From NCBI RefSeq assembly GCF_009908265.2, contig NZ_JAAATX020000017.1:20302-84301 (forward strand): 64,000 bases of DNA. The letters are read 5' to 3'. Shown here in pieces: positions 51,449 through 60,038 of the stretch. The position numbers and the translations under genes are program-made. The stretch's first letter is position 1. Each line of letters starts with the position of its first letter. This DNA comes from Paragemmobacter amnigenus (GTDB lineage: Bacteria > Pseudomonadota > Alphaproteobacteria > Rhodobacterales > Rhodobacteraceae). The notes beneath the pieces are model-generated. The model did no database searches. It was not told where the DNA came from and was given only the letters and a program-made list of their open reading frames with translations.

Positions 51449-52918
51449 ATGTCGAACCATCCGCAGACAATTCCTATTCCTCCGGTCGCGCATCTGGACC
51501 CGCACGCTTCACAGTTGCGCGGGCAAATGGGACCTGTCGAACTGGCGATGACCGTGCTGGCATTTGCCGCTCCGTTGGCCAGCGTCGTGGGCGTCTTGCC
51601 CTTGGTCATCATGTTCGGGGGCGTCGGTGCGCCGATGGCTTTCGCCGCGGCCACCGTGGTCCTGTTGCTTTTCTCGGTCGGTTACACCGCGATGAGCCGG
51701 TATCTCCCGAACCCCGGTGCGTTCTACGCATATATCAGCGCGGGGATCGGCAAGCCGGTCGGTCTCGCCGCAAGTTTCATGGCCATCCTCGGCTACCTGA
51801 TGATCGGTCTCGGCATCGCGATCTTCTTCGGGATCGTGGCCAGTGACCTGGCGAACACGCTGTTCGGGTCGTCCCTGATGAACTGGTATGGCTGGACACT
51901 TGCCCTGGTGGCTGCGGTTGGCCTTCTGGGCTACCTGCGCATCGATCTTTCGGCCAAGGTTCTGACCCTCGTCATGGCGCTGGAAATCCTCATCGTCCTG
52001 ATCTTCGATCTGGTCGTGGTGGCGAACGGCGGTCCCGAAGGTCTGTCGAAGGAACCGTTCAAATGGGGTTCGCTCAGCGAAGGGGCGGTGGGTGTTTCCA
52101 TCCTGTTTGCCGTGCTGACCTTTCTTGGCTTCGAAGCGACGGCGATTTTCCGGGAAGAAACCCGCAACCCGACCAAGTCCATCCCGCAGGCGACCTATCT
52201 GGCCGTGACCTTCATCGGTGTCTTCTACGTGATCACGACCTGGTTGCTGATCATCGCCAACGGTCCGACCAAGGCCGTCGAGATCGCCAGTGCGAACCCG
52301 ACCGGCATGTTTGTCGACGGCATGGTCACCTTCGTCGGGGGCTGGGCGGCCAATGTCCTGTCCGTCCTCGTTGTCACATCGGCTTTTGCGGCCGTCCTGT
52401 CCTGTCAGAACATCGTCGCGCGGTACTGCTTCTCGCTCGGGTCCGACCGCGTGCTTCCCTCGATCCTTGGCCGCGTGCATCCCCGCCACGGGTCGCCCTA
52501 TGTTGCCTCGCTGTTGCTGACGGCTGTCTTCGCTGCCGGAACGCTGGCGTTCTCGGGTACCGATCCGAACAGCAGCTATGCCTGGCTTGCCGGGGCCGGG
52601 GGCTTTCCGCTGCTGGTGCTGATGTTCCTGACCAGTGTTTCGGTGATCCTGTTCTTCCGCAAATATGATGGCGCGGATGCCCATATCAACGCATGGCAAT
52701 CGCTGGTCGCACCGGCGCTCGCAACGGCAGGTCTGGGGTCGGCGGTTTACATGTCGGCATCGAATTTCGTCGATCTGACCGGAGGCTCCGCGACCATCGC
52801 AACCACGTTGCAGATCATCATCTGGGTGGTCTTCGCGATTGGCCTTGTGCTCAGCCTCTACTACCGCAGCAACAAGCCTGACGTGTTCGCGCGGATTGGT
52901 CGTCAACCGATCGCTTGA
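51449..52918 (+). CDS. APC-family amine/amino acid permease
   Basis: A 489-residue inner-membrane protein from MSNHPQTIPIPPVAHLDPHA. About 12 TM segments are visible (GPVELAMTVLAFAAPLASVV, MAILGYLMIGLGIAIFFGIV, ADLANTL-type loops, EPFKWGSLSEGAVGVSILFA). The early GPVELAM motif and the middle AIFREETRNPTKSIPQAT match APC permeases that import amino acids or ethanolamine. It is separated from the phospho-lyase gene by 217 bp, so it has its own promoter. The neighbours suggest an amino-alcohol substrate. Confidence 0.88.
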   Translation: MSNHPQTIPIPPVAHLDPHASQLRGQMGPVELAMTVLAFAAPLASVVGVLPLVIMFGGVGAPMAFAAATVVLLLFSVGYTAMSRYLPNPGAFYAYISAGIGKPVGLAASFMAILGYLMIGLGIAIFFGIVASDLANTLFGSSLMNWYGWTLALVAAVGLLGYLRIDLSAKVLTLVMALEILIVLIFDLVVVANGGPEGLSKEPFKWGSLSEGAVGVSILFAVLTFLGFEATAIFREETRNPTKSIPQATYLAVTFIGVFYVITTWLLIIANGPTKAVEIASANPTGMFVDGMVTFVGGWAANVLSVLVVTSAFAAVLSCQNIVARYCFSLGSDRVLPSILGRVHPRHGSPYVASLLLTAVFAAGTLAFSGTDPNSSYAWLAGAGGFPLLVLMFLTSVSVILFFRKYDGADAHINAWQSLVAPALATAGLGSAVYMSASNFVDLTGGSATIATTLQIIIWVVFAIGLVLSLYYRSNKPDVFARIGRQPIA

Positions 52919-53128
52919 GCGGACGAGACGGTGATTTGGTGAAGCCAACATAGACAAGACCAGCCGTGGCGTCCGACAAGGGCGCCACTGTTGGGCCTGC
53001 AGACTGAGGTCAGGCCCACTGGGGCGGGAACGATCGGCGTCTTTCGCCCCATGGTGAGCAGGCCTGCGTTCCTTTTCTCGCGCCAAGCGCGCCCTGCTAT
53101 CGCTAGAACTGGTTGAAAGCTTGCATCG

Positions 53129-54241
53129 ATGAACGCAGTAGTTCCCACACAGGCACCGCCGAGGGTAAAGCGCGTTGCACCGGACGTGCCTAGCGTCGAT
53201 CGTACCATGTCGGTCGCATTCGTGCTCTCGCATGGCTTCGATGCGCTATGTTTGGCTTCATCCATTGCGCCGATGCGGGCCGCGAACGATGCGACGGGCG
53301 GGAAAGCCTTCGTCTGGCAGTATGTTGCGGAACGAAGCGGTGCCATCAGGTCCAGCGATGGCTGGACGATCTGTGCAACGGCGCTGGACGAGCAGACCGC
53401 ACAGGCGGACTTCGTCTTTCTCATCGGCGCTCCGACAGCGCCGCGCGAATGGGCCCGGGATCCTGCAGGCGGTTCCGCCAACCTTGTGCGACACGGCTGG
53501 AGACTTGGGAAACTGGTCGGCGCGTCGAACGCGGCTGTCTTCACCCTGGCACAGTCAGGCATCTTGAAAGGCAAACGATTTGTCGTGGACAGGGAGCTCG
53601 CCGCCACCTTCGCCGTCAGATGGCCCGACCTGCAACCGGAAGATGGGATCTACGCCGCGGACAAGCGGATCCTCACCTGCGTTGGTGGGACCTCTGCCGC
53701 AGACATGATACTGGGATTGGTTCAGGACCGCCTCGGAAGGGATGCTCAGGTAGAAGCCATGCGCGCTTGTGCGGTGCCGGTCGTCAGGACGGGTCGAGAA
53801 CCGCAGTTCGGCTCTCCTGCCCTGAGGCTGGGCAGTCGCAACCCCAACCTTCTGCGCGCGGTCCACTGGATCGACGATCATTACCTTGATGCCGATTGCC
53901 TTTCAGGCCTTGCCGAACAGTCGGGCGTGTCTGCGCGTCAGGTCCAACGTTTGTTCCGAAGTTTTCTTGGAGTGACCCCGAAGGCCTACATGACGGAGCT
54001 TCGGCTCCGGCGCGCGATTTCGTTGCTCAGCCACACGGACCTCGCCATCAACGACATCGCGACGGAGTGCGGCTACGACGCGACCACCAGCTTCACAAAG
54101 GCCTTCCGCGCACGGTACCAGATCGTCCCGTCGCTCTACCGGCAAAGCCGCGCCCTTGGTCTGTGTGGTGGGGACAACTGCGGAAATGACCGATTGGCAC
54201 GGCGAGCGGGTGCCGGTTCGCGTCAAGCCTGCCAACATTAG
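53129..54241 (+). CDS. GlxA-type AraC-family regulator
   Basis: A 370-residue regulator. An N-terminal DJ-1/PfpI-like effector domain (MSVAFVLSHGFDALCLASSI, GKLVGASNAAVFTLAQSGIL) is followed by a C-terminal AraC double helix-turn-helix (DCLSGLAEQSGVSARQVQRL, FRSFLGVTPKAYMTELRLRR, INDIATECGYDATTSFTKAF). GbdR, CdhR and ArgR are of this type and activate betaine, carnitine or arginine catabolism. Its location at the end of the amine-catabolic genes fits such a role. Confidence 0.85.
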   Translation: MNAVVPTQAPPRVKRVAPDVPSVDRTMSVAFVLSHGFDALCLASSIAPMRAANDATGGKAFVWQYVAERSGAIRSSDGWTICATALDEQTAQADFVFLIGAPTAPREWARDPAGGSANLVRHGWRLGKLVGASNAAVFTLAQSGILKGKRFVVDRELAATFAVRWPDLQPEDGIYAADKRILTCVGGTSAADMILGLVQDRLGRDAQVEAMRACAVPVVRTGREPQFGSPALRLGSRNPNLLRAVHWIDDHYLDADCLSGLAEQSGVSARQVQRLFRSFLGVTPKAYMTELRLRRAISLLSHTDLAINDIATECGYDATTSFTKAFRARYQIVPSLYRQSRALGLCGGDNCGNDRLARRAGAGSRQACQH

Positions 54242-54464
54242 GTAAATCAGTTCGTTTCGGCGCCACGCGGATCAGGAGACTGCGACGCGCTCGGATTGGA
54301 GTCGCGGAGACGAGTTTATCGGCTGGGCACGAACGACCGCTCTTGCCGGATGAGTTGCGGGAATTTCCGAATCCGCAACAGTCCGCTATCCGCCCAACGC
54401 TGCCGCATGGTTACCAGCCTAGACAAATCTCACGCGGCAATTTCGACGGTGGGCTCTTCAACGC

Positions 54465-54482
54465 ATCCTGCCCCCGCAACCA
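54465..54482 (+). other. Second tRNA-fMet 3' end copy, attachment site candidate
   Basis: ATCCTGCCCCCGCAACCA is identical to the last 18 bases of the remnant at 28,972-28,989 and has the same orientation. The bases upstream do not complete a tRNA. A terminator follows 30 bp later, as after a real tRNA, so this may be the original downstream end of the tRNA gene now split off by integration. The rest of 54,242-54,728 has no believable gene. Confidence 0.6.
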
Positions 54483-54511
54483 ACTCCAGCGAACTCCTCG
54501 ATCCGGCATAT

Positions 54512-54535
54512 GCCCCACCTCCGGTGGGGCTTTTT
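54512..54535 (+). terminator. Rho-independent terminator after the tRNA copy
   Basis: GCCCCACC, three bases, GGTGGGGC, then TTTTT: a strong terminator 30 bp past the 3' end of the tRNA-like sequence. Confidence 0.75.
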
Positions 54536-54728
54536 GGTCTGGCTACCAGCCTCCAAAAGCTGGACTGACTGGCGGTTCAGAGCGATCACGTTCTGCCCTG
54601 GGCGGTCGCGCCGGAGCTTGTGGCCGAGGGGCTCAGGCTGGCTGGGCCGCGGGGCCGGTTTCCGGTTGGCAGCGGCGCGTGGTGCGCGTTGCGGGCATTG
54701 GCGCCGCTGCCAAGAGGTCGCTCTGTCG

Positions 54729-55817
54729 TCAGCGGTAGGGATATCCCGCCTTATCCATGGTTTCGGCGTATTTCTTGAAAGCCTCGACCACCTTTGCCGC
54801 CCGCGGCGAGGAGCCGGCCACCTCGTCCCAGAAACCCTTGGAATCGGCAAGGACCTGCGCCCATTCCTCGGCCGGCAGGGAGGTCAGTTCCATCTTCTCG
54901 CCTTCGACACGCAGCTTGGCTTCGCCGCCCCAGTACCAGACGTTGCGGTAGTAGTGGGACTGGTCGATGGTGATGCGGAAGAGTTCCTGCAGATGTGGTG
55001 GGACCTTCTGCCAGCTTGCGGTATTGGCGAAATAGCTGCCGAACCATGCGCCGGTGACCGAGTTGGTCAGCGCATATTTGCAGACGTCCGCCCAGCCCAC
55101 CTCGTAGGCCTCGGTGAAGCCGCACCATGCGACGCCGTCCAGTTCGCCGGTCTGCATCGCAACCTCGACATTGTCCCACGGGATCGTCACGGGGATCAGG
55201 CCGTAGCGGGACAGGAATTTGCCGGCCGTCGGCACGCCGAAGACGCGCAGGCCGTTCATGTCGGCGAGGGAGCGGATCGGCTTGTCGACGGTGAAGATGT
55301 GCAGCGGATCCCATGCACCGGAGGAGAGCCAGGTGACGCCTTCGACTTCGGAATAGGCCTCTTCCCAGATTTCCTTGAGCCCGTAATAGCGGAAGAGAGC
55401 CGCGACATCGAGGCTGTAGCGGGTGGCAAAGGGGAAGTAGCCCCCGAAGACCGAGATGTCGACGGGCGAGGCCATCGTCGCCTCGTCCGACTGCACGGCA
55501 TCAAGGGTGCCGTTCTGCAAGGCGCGGAAAAGGTCGGCGGTGGGGACCAGCTGGTCGGCGTAGTAGAGTTCGATCTCCATCTCGCCATTCGCAGCGGCGT
55601 TGAACGCATCGATCTGCGGCTTGATCACATGCGCCCCGAGCGGCGCGCCCGAATATGTTTGCAGGCGCCATTTGATGGGGCCGGATTGTGCGTTGACATA
55701 GGGAGCGGCCAGAGTGGACCCGGCAACGGCGCCGGCGCCGACCACGGACTGGCGGAGGAAGTTTCGGCGCGAGGCAAGGATCGCCTCGGACGGGCTTTGC
55801 ACTTTCTTTTCGGTCAT
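54729..55817 (-). CDS. TRAP transporter substrate-binding protein (DctP family)
   Basis: A 362-residue periplasmic protein. The N-terminus has a twin-arginine signal (SRRNFLRQSVVGAGAVAG, Arg 17-18), so it is probably exported folded. The mature part is of DctP type (VNAQSGPIKWRLQTYSGAPL, MNGLRVFGVPTAGKFLSRYG, WCGFTEAYEVGWADV). It is the last of three transporter genes on this strand. The solute is unknown; the divergent glycerol-like operon hints at a polyol or small organic acid. Confidence 0.9.
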   Translation of the reverse strand: MTEKKVQSPSEAILASRRNFLRQSVVGAGAVAGSTLAAPYVNAQSGPIKWRLQTYSGAPLGAHVIKPQIDAFNAAANGEMEIELYYADQLVPTADLFRALQNGTLDAVQSDEATMASPVDISVFGGYFPFATRYSLDVAALFRYYGLKEIWEEAYSEVEGVTWLSSGAWDPLHIFTVDKPIRSLADMNGLRVFGVPTAGKFLSRYGLIPVTIPWDNVEVAMQTGELDGVAWCGFTEAYEVGWADVCKYALTNSVTGAWFGSYFANTASWQKVPPHLQELFRITIDQSHYYRNVWYWGGEAKLRVEGEKMELTSLPAEEWAQVLADSKGFWDEVAGSSPRAAKVVEAFKKYAETMDKAGYPYR

Positions 55818-55869
55818 CGTCTTCTCCTTGTTGTAGCCGGGCCGCTTCGGCCTTCTGGTGGGTTGTGGG

Positions 55870-57207
55870 TCACCCTCTGACGTTAAGTTGTTCCGGCAGC
55901 CAAAGGGCGATCTGCGGGAAGAACATCAACAGCACGATGGTCAGGGCCATCATGGCCGCAAAGGGCCAGATGGAGCGGTAGATATCGGGAAGCGTGATCT
56001 CGCGCGGGGCAAGCGAGCGCATCAGGAAGAGGTTATAGCCGAAGGGTGGCGTGATGTAGGCGATCTGGCAGGTGATGGTGTAGAGGACCCCATACCAGAT
56101 CAGCTGATTGTCGAACCCGAGGTCGAGGCTGGCCACCAGCGGGATGTAGAGCGGCGCGACGATCACAAGCATGGCGGTATCGTCGAGGAACATGCCCAGC
56201 AGCAGGAAGCTCAGCTGCATCATGATGATGATCATCCAGGGCGAAAGCTGCCATTGGCCGATGAACAGGTTTTCGATCGCCTTCACCGCGCCCAGCCCGT
56301 CGAAGACCGCGCCAAAGGCCAGCGCGGCCAGAATGAGCCAGAGGAACATGCAGGAGACCGACAGCGTCTTCATCGACGTCTCGCGGATGAGCTTCCAGCT
56401 GAAGCGGCCCTTCGCCATCGCGGCCAGAGTGGCGCAGGTTGCCCCGACGGCCGAGCTTTCGACGAGGCTGGTGTAGCCGAAGACGAAGAGGCCGGTCATG
56501 AAGAAGAAGATCAGGAAGGGTATGATGCCTGCGCGCGCCAGTGCCAGCTTTTCCGCGAAGGACAGGTTCAACTCCTCCGGCGGGACCGGAGGTGCGAGCT
56601 TCGGGTTCAGCTTCGCGCGGATCATGATGTAGGCGATGAACATCGCGGCCATCAGGAGCCCCGGCATCAGCCCCGCGAACCAGAGCTTCGACACCGGCTG
56701 GCGCGCGATCATGCCGTAGAGGACCAGCACGACCGATGGCGGGATCAGGATGCCAAGCGACGATCCGCCCTGCACCACGCCCGAGATCAGCACCTTGTCA
56801 TACCCGCGCCGGATCATTTCGGGCAGGGCGATGGTCGCGCCGATGGCCATGCCCGCGACGGAAAGTCCGTTCATCGCCGAGATGATGACCATCACAAGGA
56901 TGGTGCCGACGGCGAGGCCACCGGGCAGGCGGCCGAACCAGACATGCATCATCTTGTAGAGGTCTTCGGCGATCCCGGATTCCGCCAGGATGTAGCCCAT
57001 GTAGATGAACATGGGCAGGGTCAGCATCGCGTACCAGTTGAACAGCTTGAAGACCTGATTGTAGGGCAGTTCGATGGCGCCGTTGCCGTAGAGAAGCAGC
57101 GCCGCGCCGGCCGCGACGAAACCGATGGCGGCAAAGACGCGCTGGCCGGTCACCAGCAGAAGCGCCATCGTTGCGAACATCAGGAGCGCGATAAGTTCGT
57201 AGGACAT
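55870..57207 (-). CDS. TRAP transporter large permease (DctM family)
   Basis: A 445-residue inner-membrane protein with about 12 TM segments (MSYELIALLMFATMALLLVT, LAVGTILVMVIISAMNGLSV, GSSLGILIPPSVVLVLYGMI). The GILIPPS motif and the MGYILAESGIAEDLYKMM stretch are diagnostic for DctM. It starts directly after the DctQ-like gene stop. Confidence 0.93.
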   Translation of the reverse strand: MSYELIALLMFATMALLLVTGQRVFAAIGFVAAGAALLLYGNGAIELPYNQVFKLFNWYAMLTLPMFIYMGYILAESGIAEDLYKMMHVWFGRLPGGLAVGTILVMVIISAMNGLSVAGMAIGATIALPEMIRRGYDKVLISGVVQGGSSLGILIPPSVVLVLYGMIARQPVSKLWFAGLMPGLLMAAMFIAYIMIRAKLNPKLAPPVPPEELNLSFAEKLALARAGIIPFLIFFFMTGLFVFGYTSLVESSAVGATCATLAAMAKGRFSWKLIRETSMKTLSVSCMFLWLILAALAFGAVFDGLGAVKAIENLFIGQWQLSPWMIIIMMQLSFLLLGMFLDDTAMLVIVAPLYIPLVASLDLGFDNQLIWYGVLYTITCQIAYITPPFGYNLFLMRSLAPREITLPDIYRSIWPFAAMMALTIVLLMFFPQIALWLPEQLNVRG

Positions 57208-57717
57208 TTAAAGCTGCTCTCCACGGATGGTCGCAATGTGCTTGAAGACCAGCGCGAAGGCCTGCAGCAGCATGAGGACAAGACATAGGGTCAGCAGGGC
57301 CTTGATCGGGATGACCGAGGGGTTCCACATCGAGAAGCGCTTTTCGTTCGTATCGATCGCATATTGCAGCGACGAGAGCGAACCCACCAGCATGACGCCC
57401 AGATAGAAGATCATGCACCAGACGGTGGCGAGGTCCAGCTTCGCCTTTCCCCTGTCGGACAGGTTCGCGTACCACAGGTCCATGCGGACATGTTCGTTGT
57501 TCTTCAGGGTGATCGGACCGCCCATGAAGTAATAGGCGGCAAGCGTGAACTGGGTCAGCTCGATCGCCCAGTGGACGGGGACGTTCAGCACGTTGCGCGT
57601 CACGGCATCCAGAAGGAGTGTCGCCCCCATGAAGAAGATCAGCGAGGCGGCAAGATAGCCGACATAGTCCGAGACCTTGTCGACGATCCGGACATAGGCC
57701 CTGATCAGATGTGGCAT
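57208..57717 (-). CDS. TRAP transporter small permease (DctQ family)
   Basis: A 169-residue protein from the ATG at 57,717 (MPHLIRAYVRIVDKVSDYVG). It has four TM segments, with SLIFFMGATLLLDAVTRNVL, TLKNNEHVRMDLWYANLSDR and MIFYLGVMLVGSLSSLQYA typical of the small TRAP subunit. It is the first gene of the transporter operon, 19 bp after the DeoR gene. Confidence 0.9.
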   Translation of the reverse strand: MPHLIRAYVRIVDKVSDYVGYLAASLIFFMGATLLLDAVTRNVLNVPVHWAIELTQFTLAAYYFMGGPITLKNNEHVRMDLWYANLSDRGKAKLDLATVWCMIFYLGVMLVGSLSSLQYAIDTNEKRFSMWNPSVIPIKALLTLCLVLMLLQAFALVFKHIATIRGEQL

Positions 57718-57736
57718 GTCGGTCGCGCCTTCGGTT

Positions 57737-58495
57737 TCAGGTCCAAAGCTCCACTCCCCTTTCTTGCAGCGCCTCTCTGTGCGCCTTGTCCAGACTGTCG
57801 TCGCTGATGACGAGATCGATGTCGCGCGTTCCACAGACGGCAAAGGCGGCGTGACGGCCGAATTTCGTGGAATCCGCCAGAATGGTTACCGAACGGGCAT
57901 TCCTGACCATTGCGCGGGCGATCTGCGCTTCGTCGAGGCTGGCATCCATCGCGCCCTCTTGCGGGTCCAGCGCCGCCACGGTCAGGATGGCACGGTCGGC
58001 GCGGAAGGCCTGAAGCTGTTCGATCACCGCGATGCCGGTGGTCTGTGCGTTGTCCAGCCCGTAACGCCCCCCGAGGAGATGGATCGCGGCATCGGCGCTG
58101 GCCCGCGCCAGACGCTCGGCCAGACGGCAGGAATTGGTGATGACGGTCAGGTTCGGGATCGCGGCCAGAGCTTCGGCGGCGGCCAGCGTGGTGGATCCGG
58201 TATCTATGAACAGCGTCTCGCCCGGTTCGACCGTCGCGGCAAGGCGGCGTCCGATGGCGGCCTTTGCGGCGGTGGCGGCGGTTGCGCGTTCGTCGTGGCT
58301 TGGCTCGCGGATCAGTTGCGGACGTCGTGCGCCGCCATGCACCTTTTGAATCCTGCCGATCTGGGCCAGCACGCCAAGATCACGGCGGATCGTCTCGGAT
58401 GAAACGGCGAACCTTTGTGCAAGCATCTCGACCGATACTTCCCCTTCACACCGGATGATCGCCTCGATCTGAGGCTGTCGCTCGTGCGGCTTCAT
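57737..58495 (-). CDS. DeoR-family regulator
   Basis: A 252-residue regulator from MKPHERQPQIEAIIRCEGEV. The N-terminal helix-turn-helix VSVEMLAQRFAVSSETIRRD then LGVLAQIGRIQKVHGGAR is the DeoR signature. The sugar-phosphate-sensing half has LFIDTGSTTLAAAEAL and VITNSCRLAERLARA. It is divergent from the glycerol-like operon, so it likely represses both that operon and the TRAP genes, which it leads on its own strand. GlpR is a member of this family. Confidence 0.9.
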   Translation of the reverse strand: MKPHERQPQIEAIIRCEGEVSVEMLAQRFAVSSETIRRDLGVLAQIGRIQKVHGGARRPQLIREPSHDERATAATAAKAAIGRRLAATVEPGETLFIDTGSTTLAAAEALAAIPNLTVITNSCRLAERLARASADAAIHLLGGRYGLDNAQTTGIAVIEQLQAFRADRAILTVAALDPQEGAMDASLDEAQIARAMVRNARSVTILADSTKFGRHAAFAVCGTRDIDLVISDDSLDKAHREALQERGVELWT

Positions 58496-58540
58496 TGACG
58501 TCTCCGGGACCAGCCGACCCCAGCCAGCGCCGCAGGTCAA

Positions 58541-58613
58541 CAAGTTTCTTGACCGGACGGTAAACTTGTCCGGCTGTCATGGTCCATGTTGACATGATTG
58601 ACCGAGTAGTCAA
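58541..58613. promoter_or_regulatory. Operator candidates in DeoR/flavoprotein intergenic region
   Basis: CAAGTTT (58,541) pairs with AAACTTG (58,562), and TTGAC (58,598) with GTCAA (58,609) around six bases. Both lie between the divergent DeoR and FAD-oxidoreductase genes and are probable DeoR binding sites. Confidence 0.45.
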
Positions 58614-58640
58614 TTCATGTTGAAAACCACAGGATGTTCC

Positions 58641-60038
58641 ATGCAGAACCGCGATCCGGCAGAAGTCCCCGGCGGCTATGACGTGGCGGTGATCGGCGCG
58701 GGCGTGGTGGGCTGCGCGCTTGCGCGGGCCTTTACGCTGGCCGGGGCGAAGGTTGTCGTGCTGGAGAAGGCCGTCGATGTGCTGGATGGGGCGTCGAAGG
58801 CGAACAGCGCGATCCTGCACACCGGCTTTGACGCGCCGGAAGGGTCTTTGGAGCTTGCCTGTATCCGCGAGGGCTATGCGCTGTATCACGAGGTGCGCGA
58901 CAGGCTGGGTCTGCCGCTGGTCCGTGCCGGGGCGATGGTGCTGGCCTGGACCGAGGAGGAGGTCGCCGGTCTGCCCGCCCTGATGGAGCAGGCGATGGCC
59001 AACGGGGTGACGGACATCCACCCCGTCAGCGGCGCCGAGGCGCGGGCGCTCGAGCCGGAACTGTCGGCCCGGGTGCTGGCCGGGTTCCGCGTTCCGGGCG
59101 AGCATCTTGTCGATCCGTGGTCGGCGGCCCATGGCTATCTGTTGCAGGCGCTGGCCAATGGTGCGGTGCTGTTGCGGCAGGCCGAGGTGCTGGGCGGTCG
59201 CAGGTCGGGTGGGGAATGGCAGCTGGCGACGACGGCGGGGACGGTCACGGCGGGGCTTGTGATCAACGCGGCGGGGCTGTGGGGGGACGAGGTCGACCGT
59301 CGCGTGACCGGCGAAAGCTGGTTCACGATCAAGCCGCGCAAGGGCCAGTTTGTCGTCTATGACAAGACCGCCGCGGCATTGGCCGGCCACATCCTCTTGC
59401 CGGTGCCGACCAAGATCACCAAGGGAATTGTCGTGTGCCGCACGGCCTTTGGCAATCTGCTGGTCGGGCCGACGGCAGAGGAACAGGAGGACCGCGAGCA
59501 CGCCGCCGTCGATCGGGACACGCTGCAGGCCCTGATGCGGCGCGGAACGGAAATCCTGCCTGCGCTTGCAGGGCACGAGGTGACGGCCGTCTATGCGGGC
59601 CTGCGTCCGGGGACCGAGGAGAAGCATTATCGCATAAGGGCCGATCTCGCGCCGGGCTATATCTGTGTCGGGGGTATCCGGTCCACCGGCCTGTCTGCGG
59701 CGCTTGGCATCGCGGCGCATGTCCTGCGGCTGGCCGGGCGCGGGGAGCGGCCGCTGTCCGATCCGGTCTGGCCGAGGATGCCGAATATCTCGGTCGACGG
59801 GACGCGCGACTGGCAGTGCCCCGGCCATGGCGGCATCCTGTGCCATTGCGAGCTGGTCACCCGGCGCGAGGTCGAGGCCGCTCTGTCCGGCCCCATGCCC
59901 GCAGGGAGCCTTGCCGGATTGAAGCGGCGCACCCGCGTGACCATGGGGCGCTGTCAGGGGTTCTACTGTTCCGCGGAACTTGCGCGCCTGACCGAAGGCC
60001 GCCTGACGCAACCGATGCTGGAGCCGCGACATGACTGA
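58641..60038 (+). CDS. GlpA-like FAD oxidoreductase with [2Fe-2S]-type C-terminus
   Basis: A 465-residue flavoprotein. The ATG at 58,641 has AGGA 6 bases upstream; an earlier ATG at 58,617 is possible. Signatures: YDVAVIGAGVVGCALARAFT (FAD site), GLVINAAGLWGDEVDR and VGPTAEEQEDREHAAVD. The C-terminal ~70 residues carry CHCE and CQGFYC Cys pairs of the BFD-like type. GlpA has this layout. It probably oxidises a polyol phosphate, passing electrons through the next gene product. It overlaps that gene by 8 bp. Confidence 0.85.
   Translation: MQNRDPAEVPGGYDVAVIGAGVVGCALARAFTLAGAKVVVLEKAVDVLDGASKANSAILHTGFDAPEGSLELACIREGYALYHEVRDRLGLPLVRAGAMVLAWTEEEVAGLPALMEQAMANGVTDIHPVSGAEARALEPELSARVLAGFRVPGEHLVDPWSAAHGYLLQALANGAVLLRQAEVLGGRRSGGEWQLATTAGTVTAGLVINAAGLWGDEVDRRVTGESWFTIKPRKGQFVVYDKTAAALAGHILLPVPTKITKGIVVCRTAFGNLLVGPTAEEQEDREHAAVDRDTLQALMRRGTEILPALAGHEVTAVYAGLRPGTEEKHYRIRADLAPGYICVGGIRSTGLSAALGIAAHVLRLAGRGERPLSDPVWPRMPNISVDGTRDWQCPGHGGILCHCELVTRREVEAALSGPMPAGSLAGLKRRTRVTMGRCQGFYCSAELARLTEGRLTQPMLEPRHD

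Noticed and set aside
54296..54738. Plus-strand frames around the second tRNA copy
   Set aside because: They run through the tRNA-like end and a strong terminator, lack ribosome-binding sites and read as non-protein.
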